From: Vitellaria paradoxa
Lineage: Eukaryota; Streptophyta; Magnoliopsida; Ericales; Sapotaceae
Direction of reading: 5' to 3'
Assembly (NCBI GenBank): GCA_019916065.1
Contig: CM034240.1
Span: forward strand, 16,725,894 to 16,789,893
DNA length: 64,000 nt
The notes below the pieces were generated by a model. The model ran no database searches and was not told the origin of the DNA. It saw only the letters and a program-made list of their open reading frames with translations. The position numbers were made by a program, and so were the translations under genes. This document shows positions 24,380 to 34,214 of this stretch, piece by piece. The first letter of the stretch is position 1; every line of letters begins with the position of its first letter.

Positions 24380-24780
24380 TTAATACACAAATCTTGCTAA
24401 GAGTTGAATAGTAACATTGCTGGGACATTCTCGTCTCGTTCTGTTAGCTTCGTGAAACATTTTGTCAAGAGAGGAGGTGGCGGTGTTTAGAAGTGTGTCT
24501 GAAAATATATATACAGGATGTATGTATAAATTACGAGCATCATTTGAAGAATGCTGTAGAAAACGAAAAAGGCTGATTGCTAGCATTCGTTCATTGGAAC
24601 TGCAGCAGTACATATTATTGTGCTGTGTTTAGAAGTGTGTCTGAAACTGAGAATTAATATAAACACACGTATATATTGCAAGGCATGGTTTGAAGAGCCG
24701 TGAAAAACGAAGCAGGCCGGCGGGGCAAGCGGCTGAGTTGCGACCATGCATTCATTATTGAAACTGCAACAGTAGTGTTT
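24380..24780 (+). repeat. duplicated segment family A
   Basis: The block containing GTTTAGAAGTGTGTCTGAAA occurs at 24485 and 24627. The block ATTCGTTCATTGGAACTGC with TACATATTATTGTGCTG (24584-24625) recurs at 62628-62668. The block with GAAAACGAAGC..GGCTGAGTTGC recurs at 62751-62781. These segments precede the 3' flank of each ankyrin/PGG copy and belong to the same larger duplication. Confidence 0.6.
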
Positions 24781-24793
24781 CGATCTAACTTAA

Positions 24794-24990
24794 GGGCTTG
24801 TTTGGCACTCGAAAAAATGTTAAAAACAATTTGAACGTTTTCATCCCTTTCAAAAGTTGATGTAAAAGTGAAAAAGTTTCATTATTCATATTTGAAAAAT
24901 TGATTTAGTTGCTACGCGTAAAACGTCTAAAATTCTCCAAATCATATTTTTCACTGTTTTTTTATTATTTTTACGACGTCAAACAAACCC
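24794..24990 (+). mobile_element. Tourist-like (PIF/Harbinger) MITE
   Basis: A 197-bp element with terminal inverted repeats GGGCTTGTTTGGC and, on the other strand, GGGTTTGTTTGAC. It is flanked by TAA on both sides (24791-24793 and 24991-24993), the usual 3-bp target of PIF/Harbinger elements. It has no coding capacity and is AT-rich inside. Confidence 0.75.
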
Positions 24991-25059
24991 TAAGTGTTGC
25001 TTGCTTTCAAGAAACCACTCATGTCTAGCTCTTCCAATTTCAGATTGAATGATGTACCT

Positions 25060-25330
25060 GGGTACAATACATGAGATGAAAGTGCAGCAAACAATGGCCT
25101 GCTCTGGGGACTGTTAAGTCTTTAAGTTTCATTTGTTGCATTAATTTGTCAAAATGATTAATTGATCGTGCACTTAATAATAAGTAAAAGGAGCAGAATA
25201 AATTTTTGTATGGGTTGTAGATTTGAAATTAATTATTACAAAATTATTCGTAATTACTATAGTATAGTAAAGGGATATACATATCAATATTTCATATAAC
25301 TGGAACACATGCAAAATAATAATAATAATA
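25060..25330. repeat. 3' flank of the ankyrin/PGG gene, duplicated at 62815-63100
   Basis: The run from GCAGCAAACAATGGCCTGCTC through CATTAATTTGTCAAAA and ATAAATTTTTGTATGGGTTG to CATATAACTGGAACACATG is repeated in the same order at 62825-63085. Differences are small. This marks a segmental duplication that includes the gene tail. The stretch 25331-25603 continues without any gene. Confidence 0.7.
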
Positions 25331-25603
25331 ATATATAATATAATAACAAGAATAAAAACAAGAATATTTCAAAATTTTTATTGTAATTTTCTTCCACTGA
25401 TTCGAAATCCATTTTGGAGCTCTACAAACCATGATCACCATAAATTGTTATAAAACTCTAGTTCTTTACATTTTGCGCGGTAATTTTTATTATTTTATGG
25501 TGATTTATGGATCTCCAAACAGAATGATGAGAAAGCAGCCCTATGCAAGGCCTATACAGACACACACGCATACATAGGCTACTCTGCTGAGAGCTTATGA
25601 GAA

Positions 25604-28600
25604 CTAATTATTTCCCCTGAAGCAGTTGAGAGCAAAGTAACCTGCAAATATGAGGAGTACTAAAGGAAGAGCATAGACCCACACCAAACAGAAGCTTGGA
25701 ATCTTGATGTCGACGGGCGATCCGCTAATGGCTACCCGAATTTTGGTACCGTTCTCGCCACCGTCAAAGCATAGCTGAGAAAAAAATGCAATCAGGATAG
25801 ATAACAGAAGTACCCTGATACCGAATGGCTTTCCCTTGGTTGCTGACGACGACGAAACCAATAGCCCAACTAGACTCGCTGTGAATGTGACTGTCATAAA
25901 GGTAATATTGTAGAAATCAGTAATATTGTAGAAATCAGTGGGCAGTCTGCCAGGATGCAACACCAACTCTCCAACAGAAAAAACTTTCACCGATCCATTC
26001 TCGTAAGTTAAATTCTTGTCGAAGTTGAAAAGACTTGTGTACATCGCGGTTGCAAGGACTCCCCAGATGACATCCAGCACAGAAAAGTGTGAGCAGCACG
26101 TGTCTTCTTCGTGGTGTTTGGATTAATAACTACTACTTGTTCTGCAACTCTACAGGTTGTGGCTCCGTGGAGCAGGAGAGCAATGGACCTATCGTTATCT
26201 TGTTGGTCAGTACCACAGTGAAGTTGGAAGGCCGTTAGTACCCGACCGTTCCGAGAGTCCATTCTCACGAGAGGACAACTTCTAGGATTTTTCCCGACCA
26301 ACCACTCCACAATCTGCATCACAATGTCTTGATGAATGATCGATAATAATCACATTAATTACTAAAATATCATTTTATTAAAAATTTTTATTTATTTATT
26401 TATTTATTTATTAGTTTATTTTATTAAACATAATGAGTGTAGTTAGAATTCTAAATTTGATATAAAAGTAATGTATCATAATTCGTGCAGTGTGCCAAAT
26501 ATTAAAATTTTTAAATATTTTTTTAGAGTTCCAAATAGGTTCAAATTAATTAGTCGTATTAACTAATTAATATTAATATAGCACAATGACAAAATTTTAT
26601 CCTAAAAAAAAAAAAAAAAAACACAATTAGAATGATGAGAAATATTCATAACTTTATTATTTTAAAACAATAAAATTCATAAAAAATTGTATTTTATAAT
26701 TATTTAAGTAATATATTAAACTTGATATATATTTTTCATAAAAACAAACTCAAATTGTACGTACATGGAAAAATACTAGTACGACCATCACAACAATAAA
26801 ATTAATATTACTTTGACAATGAAACATATTATTTGGTAAAATCAATAAATAGAATTATAACCAATGCATGTTCAGTTGGGCGGATGAATTGAATGATTGC
26901 AGGGAAGACAACTAGGGGTGGCAAAATGGGTGTGTTGAGCGGATTAGTGATGGGTTTAAACGGGTTGGAAGGTTAAATGGGTGTAACCCAAACCCACCCA
27001 TTTAAAAGGCGAGTTAAATATGGACGGGTTGAATACGGGTTATTTCAAACTCATGAACCCATATCTAACCATTTACTTATGACCTAACTTTTTAAAAAAA
27101 AATTAAAATTTTATTTCAATTAATGTGTATATATATATAAATACATTCAATATTTATTTTAATTAATTAATATTATACATATTATATAATATTATATATT
27201 ATATTTACATTTTTCAGTTAACTTTGAATTTATACGAACCAATTTATTTTTTATCCAATTTTAAATCAACACTCTCTCTCTCTCTCTCTGCACCGCGCGC
27301 GCCGTGTATGGTGTGCAGGGTGTGTGTGCACGCCTGCATGTGCGTGCGTGTGCGTGTGTGCCGCAACGCGGGTGTGTACGTGTGTGCGCGCACGTGTGTG
27401 TGCGCTTGCGTGCCTGTGGGTTTGTGTGTGAGCGTGTGTTTGTGCGCGCGCGCACGCATGTAGGCGTGTCTGTGTGTGTGCGCGTGTGCGTGTTATGAGT
27501 TTGTGTGGGCGCGTGTGTGTGCGCGCGCGGCGCGTATTTGTGCGTGTATGTGCCCTCACGCACGTGTGTTTGTTTGTTTGTTTGTGTGCGCACATCTGCG
27601 CGTGTGTGGTGTGCACCGCGCACATGTGTGGGCGCGTATATGCGTGCGCGCGCACGCATTTTTTTGCGTGTGGTGTGCCCATGCACTCGTGCGTGTGTGT
27701 GTGGGTTTTTGTGCGCGCACGCGTGTTTGTGCATGTCTGTGCGCGCGCATACGCGTGTTTATGCATGTGTGTGCCTGAGTGCGTGTGTGTTTGTGCGTGC
27801 GTGCGTGCATGTGTGGGTTTGTGTGCGCGCGCGCACGCGCGTTTATGCGTGTGTGGGCGCACGCGCATGTGTTTATGCGTGTGTGCATGCACGTATGTGA
27901 ATGCCTGTATGCATGTGTGTGCGCGCGTGTGTGTGGGTTTGTGTGGGCGCATATGTGTACGTGTGCGTGCGCGCGCACGTGTTGTTTGAATTGAGTATGG
28001 AAGAGAATAGGAACATAGAATGGAAGAAGAAGCAAATAATATATAATGTATATATTATACATTTACTGTATACGCTGAATATATATATACACATATCATA
28101 TATATGTAATATATATTATGCATTTATTATAGATATTGCTAGAGAGAGAGAAAATAGTGTAAAGAGAGAGGGGGATTAAACTAATTTTTTTAATTTAAAT
28201 CAGTGTTTTAACGGGTCCCGTTTTACAATTCAATAACATCTGTTTATAAATGGGTATTTTATAAGTGACCCAATTACAACTCATTTAATAAAATAATGGG
28301 ACCAAAATCCATTTATTATAAGTTTAATTGGGTGAGTTGATAAATTTGTGTTGATTTTGCCACCTCTAAAGACAACTAACTAATTAAGTGCATTAATTAA
28401 TTGATTGACTTTTGTGCGTTCACGATGGAGATTAATAATAAAATTGATAAAAAAAAATTAGAATGATGGGAAATATCCGTGAATTTATTATTTTAGAATA
28501 ATAAGATTCATTAAAAAAATTTACTTTTAATTATAAGACTAGTATAGTTGCCAACCTGATCCTGTTTCAGTTGAACAGCATGGTGCAAAATATTGTATCC

Positions 28601-29041
28601 CTCAAAATCCTTCTTGTGAAGGAGGTGGTCCAGGTTGGACTTGAGGATCTCGTCCAGCAATACTCCGAAAGCATTAATCTGATGGTGTTTGGTTGCGAGG
28701 TGAAGAACCGTCTCCTCAAGGGAAGTTACCTCCCCGACCGACTCAGGACGTGAACCGAGTATTGCGACTATAATTTCTACATTCCCTTTTATCGTAGCCA
28801 TGTGAAGAGGTGTTCTGTCACAGCGGTCTTTCAGAGCACACAGATGGGGATCAGCTTTAACCAGTTCCGACACAATCCCCGGCTTCTCATTCTCACAGGC
28901 GATGTGGATTCCACTCTGGACGTGTCGGTTCGTTGACCAAACAATATCTGGGGACCTAGCGATGGCGTAGCGTACGAAGGTGAGGTCGCCGTCCTTACAT
29001 GCCTGAAGGAACTGATTATTGTAATAGTACCCTAGTTCCAT
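25604..29041 (-). CDS. ankyrin-repeat protein with PGG-type membrane domain, two exons, one frameshift
   Basis: Exon 1 (29041-28556) is followed by a GT..AG intron (28555-26314) and exon 2 (26313-25604); both splice sites are phase 0, joining KQDQ to IVEWLVGKNP. The start is set at 29041 (MELGYYYNNQFLQACKDGDL) because the upstream extension begins with TTG, not ATG. Exon 1 encodes ankyrin repeats (CDRTPLHMATIKGNVEI; ETVLHLATKHHQI; GYNILHHAVQ). Exon 2 ends in four hydrophobic helices like a PGG domain (VIWGVLATAMYTSLF; MTVTFTASLVGLLV; IRVLLLSILIAFF; WVYALPLVLLIFAGYFAL). Relatives such as ACD6 are plasma-membrane defence proteins; the function here is inferred only. A one-base shift is needed in the A run at 26082-26086 to keep the frame, so the copy may be a pseudogene. 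Confidence 0.75.
25916..25951 (-). repeat. in-frame 18-bp tandem duplication in exon 2
   Basis: The unit TAATATTGTAGAAATCAG is present twice in a row, so the protein carries DFYNIT twice just before the second membrane helix. It keeps the frame. Confidence 0.8.
26913..28368. mobile_element. hAT-like non-autonomous transposon
   Basis: The ends are inverted: TAGGGGTGGCAAAAT on the left and, on the other strand, TAGAGGTGGCAAAAT on the right. A perfect 8-bp target duplication aagacaac flanks it (26905-26912 and 28369-28376). TIRs of this kind and 8-bp TSDs are the hAT signature. No transposase is present. Both flanks of the interior are rich in CGGGTT/AACCC motifs and the centre is a long microsatellite. 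Confidence 0.85.
27271..27983. repeat. long alternating purine-pyrimidine (TG/CG) microsatellite
   Basis: After a short CT run (27271-27288), about 700 bp consist almost only of GTGTG, GCGCGC and CACGCA units broken by TTT or ATG. The pattern is strictly alternating over long stretches, which favours left-handed Z-DNA. All Cys/Val/Arg-rich and His/Thr-rich reading frames here reflect composition only. It lies inside the hAT-like element. Confidence 0.9.
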
Positions 29042-29134
29042 CTGATTTTGATCGTTCGTCGGCCGGCCGGCGAAGTTTGGAACAGTAATTATCAAATGCC
29101 TTTGAAGTCCGAGAAATTCTTAATAGACTCTTTT

Positions 29135-29155
29135 ATTTTTAAGCTATATATATGC
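29135..29155 (-). promoter_or_regulatory. possible TATA box of the ankyrin gene
   Basis: The minus strand reads CATATATATAGC about 100 bp upstream of the chosen ATG at 29041. The position is plausible for a plant core promoter but the motif is common in AT-rich DNA. Confidence 0.3.
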
Positions 29156-31306
29156 TGACTTAAAAAGAAAAAAAAAAAAAGTAAAATTTTAAAGAAAATG
29201 CTAGAGGAAGCCCTCCGGAAAGTGGAATGAAAAGAGGTGGTAAGGCATGTTTTGCTATTCAAGGACGACGGGATGATTTACATACATACATACATACGAG
29301 CTGAATGGATATGTTTGGTGTGTAACTTTTTTTAAATAAATATATATATTTTTAATCTTAAATAAATAGTCAAATAAATTTGAAATAAAAACATATTTAA
29401 ACACTTATAAAATATTAGATAGTTAGTCTTAATAGCATTTAAAAAAGAAAAAAATAATAAAAAAGGTAGTATAGGTAGAAATAGCATCAAAGAAATACTA
29501 AAAGAAATAAAATTAAATTTACTTAATTAAATGGTAATTATTAAAAAAATTATTCTTATTTCTCTGGGAAGTGTTATAGTTGTGGAAAATAGAAGAATTC
29601 AAATAGCTTTATCAAAATTGAGGCTAATTAATTTTAAATTTCATCAAATACGATTAGCGTTTACATGATAATTAAAAGTGTGCACACACAATATATATTC
29701 TTTATAACAGTATAAATATAAGTATTTATTAAATCTTAATAAATCACAAGTGCATCGTCACCTCATCGTATTTATTTATTTATTTATTTTTAAAAATTTG
29801 AAAGCGAGTAATAAAATCATTGGCAAAAAAGTATAGAAAATGTTATCTAAAAGCGTCTTCCAAGAAAGTGTAACGAAGGGAAGTGCCATGCAAGTTCTTT
29901 TCTCCGGCTAGTTGATGACGTTTCGAAGTCTTCAATTCTCTGATAAGGATGAGGCTGTTTGAAAAAATGTTATATTTATAATATTTTTTTCAATATTATT
30001 TTCCAATATTAAAATGACGTTATTTAAACCAGTGTATCACGTCACTCGAGATTCTTACACTCTCTTTCTGATACCTTTTTACATTATATTGATCATGACG
30101 GGTCATGATCAGTATATTTTACACTATACTGATCATGATCAGTCATGACCCGTTTATTTTAGATGTTATAAAATAATGTTAGAAAAAGTGTTGTAAACGT
30201 AGTATTTCTCGGGTAGTTTGAGCTTTTCCGTACATAGCTCCATAAATTATTTCTAGACTTTTCCATTTCTCTTTTTACAGGTGGCATTTTCCAGTGGTGT
30301 ACATTAAGTGAAACCGAATGGCTCCATAAATGAGCAAATTTGGAGGATGGATGTCGGGAGTTTCCATTAAGAAACGCGGAATGATTCTACATTTTGTGGG
30401 ATCTAACCTAAAAATACAAAATCATATCACGACTTTAGAAATGCAGTTTCACACCGCGGTTTCATTGACCGCATTTTTTTAATTTTTCATTTTTTCACTA
30501 TATTTTCGTAAATTTTGCTACGAAATGCCTTAGAACAAGAAAAAAAAATCTTTTACAAAAGTAACACATAAGTAGTATTTAGAGTGATAAAAAGTGATAA
30601 AAAATGAGATAAAGTGAGAAAAGTTGTGAGTTCGTCATGCGTGTAGTGAAATAAAAAAGTTAATGTAATAAAGTTTTAAAAAATTTTTAGAATTTTTTTT
30701 ATTTTTTGAAGATGTCAAACGCACTTATAATTATGTGTTTATAATATAAAAAATAATAATTTATTGAGAGCGTTGATAGGACACTGCCAAAAGTCGATGC
30801 CATTTTTTTTTTTTTTTTTTTTGCGGTTAATGAGTTGACATTTTTTTTTATCAAACCTCCGAACAGATTAATTGTTTTTTTGTGTTATATATGTGTTGTA
30901 TAAATATATTTTTCAATTTCTATATTTAATATCTACGCGTTATACTACTGCGCAAGCAAACGATTTTTATATGTTTTTAATTTCTATATTTTCTACGCGC
31001 GGTACAACTCCATCCCTAAGCAAACAATTTTTTTTAAGTAAATTAGGAGATTGTTTAAAGTGACAAAATGTGAGATAAAGTGAAATAATTTGTAAGTTCG
31101 TAATTCATGTATTAAGATAAAAAGTGAATAATTTTTAAAGATTTACAGAAATTTTTAAAATTAGAAAAATTGTGAGTTAACAATGTCTCTTCCTATAAAT
31201 ACTATCAGTAATTCACCTTTTTACAAATTTAAATTATTACAATTGATCACCTTACACGTGAGATGTAGAGATTCACTCATAAGAAAATTTTATAAATGAG
31301 AAAATC
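29156..31306. other. AT-rich spacer between the ankyrin gene and the Tat element
   Basis: No gene seen. 29280-29297 is a (CATA)n run. 29325-29640 is a diverged copy of 10980-11330. 29765-29785 is a (TTTA)n run. 30580-30715 and 31055-31180 are two copies of a block with AGTGATAAAATGAGATAAAGTG-like sequence and GTGAGTTCGT. 30890-30950 and 30970-31030 are a second duplicated pair (TTTCTATATTT..CTACGCG..CAAGCAAACGA). Poly(T) is at 30808-30831. Confidence 0.5.
29960..30215. mobile_element. possible MITE with a central palindrome
   Basis: The edges are diverged inverted copies (ATTTATAATATTTTTTTC on the left; GTTTACAACACTTTTTCT from the other strand on the right). The centre (30090-30155) holds large inverted repeats built from TGATCATGA, GGGTCATGATCAGTATA and the reverse TATACTGATCATGA. 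No clean target duplication was found. Confidence 0.4.
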
Positions 31307-31311
31307 AAAAT

Positions 31312-31985
31312 TATGGTACAAAAACAACTGAGAACACGTGGTGTCGTCTTAAGCACAAGTATGCTGTGTAGGAATGTTCTCAGCACTGGATTAGCAATTT
31401 GCTGAACATCACGATTGGGCTCCACCACTAAAAAAAAAAAAAGTTAGCGTGACACTAATCATAAATACAAAATAGTAATAAATGAACTAAATTTATTATC
31501 TCATAGTTAGCTCAGTTAGTTCATTATTTTATAAGTAGCAGATAGATGTGACATCTGGACATTTTCAAGGTTATATTTTGTCTACTATACTCATTTCTCC
31601 CACATGCACTTAATGCTAAGTGGGAGGTATTAAATGATGAATCAAAGGTATTTAATACAAAGTAAATCGTCATGAACTTTGGTATATAGTTTACAATATA
31701 TGAAATCATGACGGATTAATTATTTTAACATTTATTTATTTACTTTATCTTCCTATAAATACAATATTTAGCACCAAAATTTAGGTATGCTCACTATTGC
31801 TAAATGAACTTTTACCTTTTTCCATTATTTTACACTCAAGCCTTTGCTAACTTTATCACCGGAGGGTTTTTGGTCGGAAAACTTATCCGATCATTTCCTC
31901 TGACTTTTCTTACTCTGCAAACTTAATTTCAATTCATTCAGTTGATGTTGTGACTACGCATGGTGATATTTTTTATTACCGCACA
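31312..31985 (+). repeat. Tat element 5' LTR
   Basis: 674 bp aligning with 48838-49516. It begins TATGGTACAAAAACAACTGA and ends TTATTACCGCACA. The TSD aaaat precedes it. The two LTRs differ at many sites, so the insertion is old relative to the gag-only gypsy element. Confidence 0.85.
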
Positions 31986-31987
31986 TC

Positions 31988-32005
31988 TAATGCCCACCGT
32001 GGGGC
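31988..32005 (+). other. decayed primer-binding site of the Tat element
   Basis: TAATGCCCACCGTGGGGC begins two bases after the 5' LTR. Related plant elements carry TGGCGCCCACCGTGGGGC here, so the leading TGGC appears mutated to TAAT. The assignment rests on position and memory of related elements. Confidence 0.6.
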
Positions 32006-32054
32006 TCGTTTCTTCGTTCTCCACATTTCTATAATTCCTAAGGTTTTTACGACG

Positions 32055-33611
32055 ATGGCTATAAAAGGTGATAAAATCCCCCACCATCTTTTCATGGAGG
32101 AGACGAGACAGGACTACTAAGACAGAAAGAGGGTGTACTATCCATTCGCACCCCTGGGTAAATAACAAACAAGCAACACCATGGTGATGATCCAGAAGCT
32201 ACTAAGAGAAGACGTGATTTACAAACTGGAATTGATGCAAAACAGGCAGCACTAGAAGAGATACTGCAAAGACTGAGTAAGGAGAAGGGCAAGGTCACTA
32301 GACGAGTTCATTCTGATCATGATGGGCCTGAATCAAGCACAAATGAGAGTTATGATTCTTTCTATGATGATCCATCGAGAACAAATGGTTGAAGAAGGGG
32401 AAGTGTTCATAATGATGGCCAGTCAGGTGCAAGGCGAAAGGTTGGTACTGGCTCTGGGGCTACTGTTGTTATAGAGCCCGTGGGAGCGCGTTTAACCCAC
32501 ATCCAACATTTAGAACTGTCGTAACAACAAAAACAGAGGCCATTAAAGTCTCGATAGAGAGAAGAAATGATTGAAAAGAAATAATCCAATCAAATGAAGC
32601 ATCAAGATGCATGGGAAAGCTCTTCAAACAATAATTTGGTACTAACCAAAACAAAGAAATTTGGTAAGTCTAAGATGGCTGAAAAGCCACAGTGCACTGA
32701 GTGGGAGGGATCTGATCAAACCACTCGTGTGATGACCAGGAAAGTAATGGGGAGGATTCTACTGCACCATTCATCAGTGATATATGTGAATCCGAGCCCC
32801 CAAAGAAGTACGTGACTCCCCAATTTACTGTATATGATGGAAAATCAGACCCTCTGGAGTATTATCGTCACTACATACAGGCCATGATGTTGTAGAGTTG
32901 GGACGATGAGTTTATGTGTCATGTATTCTCATCAAGCTTAAGGGATATAGCACTACAGTGGTTCCACAAGTTACTTCTAGAAAAGCACAACTTGCTGGAA
33001 ACAATTTATTGAGGAGTTTGTCACAAGATTTTGACTAATGTTAAATAGCCAAAAACTACTGATGCACTTCTTACAATGAAGAAAAAGAACAATGAAAGCC
33101 TCTGAGAGTACTCCAGAAGATACATGGAGCTGTATAATGAAGTGGAAAGGCTACACCAAGCAACTGGCGGTGACCTCGGTCAAGCTTGGTTTGCAGAAAG
33201 AAGATAAGCTCTGGCTCTTCTTAATGAAAAAGCCAACGATAAATATGTCTGACTTGATGTGCAGAATTGAAAATTATACAAAGGTAGAAGATGAGACAAA
33301 GTTTGCCAACCAGAAGGAGTTGAAGTCATCTGGGTCAAAAAGGGAAAAGCAAAAAAAAGAAGATAGTAAAATTTATTAATGATAAGAAGTCTATCTTCGA
33401 CGCAGTTAACATGGCATTCAAGGAATCAATCTTCAAGATTCTCCCACAGATCCAGGATAAACTATATTTCAAATGGCTAAAAAAGTTACCTAATTTCCCG
33501 GGTAAGGAGAACCATTGTGATTATTGTTCATATCATCAAGACAGGGGGCACCACACAGGAATATGTCGATCCTTACAGTATTTCTTAGGTCAAAACAAGG
33601 GTAGCAAATGA
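32055..33611 (+). pseudogene. Tat element gag, broken
   Basis: Pieces on the plus strand follow gypsy gag order: an N-terminal MAIKGDKIPHHLFMEE; a core beginning VTPQFTVYDGKSDPLEYYRH (about 32810) with SSLRDIALQWFHKLL; NESL-EYSRRYMELYNEVERL (about 33095); then FKESIFKILPQIQDK. It ends with a zinc-knuckle-like CDYCSYHQDRGHHTGIC (33516-33566). Gag would build the particle that packages element RNA. Stops and at least three frame changes break it. Confidence 0.75.
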
Positions 33612-33763
33612 TCAACCCTGAGCTCTGCGGGGAGATCAGAGAAAAAGAATAGAAGAAACAGAAAAATAAAATTATGTGGTCTCCAAAGTGAGGCTGAAAA
33701 GAGAAATACATAGACCACCAGTTATTCACGTCATTCATATGGAGAGTCACCTATAAAGTATAG

Positions 33764-34200
33764 TTGCTTGTCCCTAAGAAGAAGAGCCAAATGTTGGTCA
33801 GGCTGGAGAATGGGAGTAAATACTCACCGAGCAAATGTCCAAGGAGAGCAAATACTCGGGGCATGTCATTTCACGAAGATAAAGGCATGGGGATCGAACA
33901 ACCACATAATGATGTACTAGCGGTTACCCTCAACATGTCTGAATCTGATGTCAAGAGAATCTTGGTTAATGTAGGAAGTTCAACTAAAGTCATGTTTTTA
34001 ATTTACTTAAGAAGCTCGGACTCATGAATGAAGACTTAGAACTAGCTGACTATCCACTAATTGGTTTTAATTCTGTTCCAGTTTGGCAACTAGGAAAAGT
34101 CATTATTCCTATTCAAGTTAGACTAGTGAAATATGAAGTGAAATTTATAGTAGTAGATGCACCATCCTCCTACAATACTATAGTAAGAAGATCTTAGATC
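33764..34200 (+). pseudogene. Tat element aspartic protease region, broken
   Basis: The block NDVLAVTLNMSESDVKRIL leads to VNVGSSTKVMF (33960-33998), where the catalytic D(T/Q)GSS-type motif has lost its Asp. The following DLELADYPLIGFNSVPVWQL and KFIVVDAPSSYNTIV match the protease-to-RT linker of Tat elements. Coding stops at the nested insertion at 34215, and no reverse transcriptase follows. Confidence 0.65.
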
Positions 34201-34214
34201 CACATTCTAAAAGT

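Larger units (their letters stand above)
26314..28555 (-). other. intron of the ankyrin gene, carrying an hAT-like element
   Basis: A 2.2-kb intron with donor CAG/GTTGGC and acceptor GATGCAG. Most of its length is the hAT-like insertion at 26913-28368. On either side of it lie two diverged direct copies of an 85-bp block (26623-26705 and 28457-28540) that share AGAATGATG, GAAATAT, TTTATTATTTTA and AATTCAT-like motifs. Without the insertion the intron would be about 0.8 kb. Confidence 0.65.

Noticed and set aside
27224..28179. Many long overlapping open frames on both strands, rich in Cys/Val/Arg or His/Thr
   Set aside because: They are produced by the TG/CG/CA microsatellite, which has few stop codons in any frame. 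No domain or codon pattern supports a protein.
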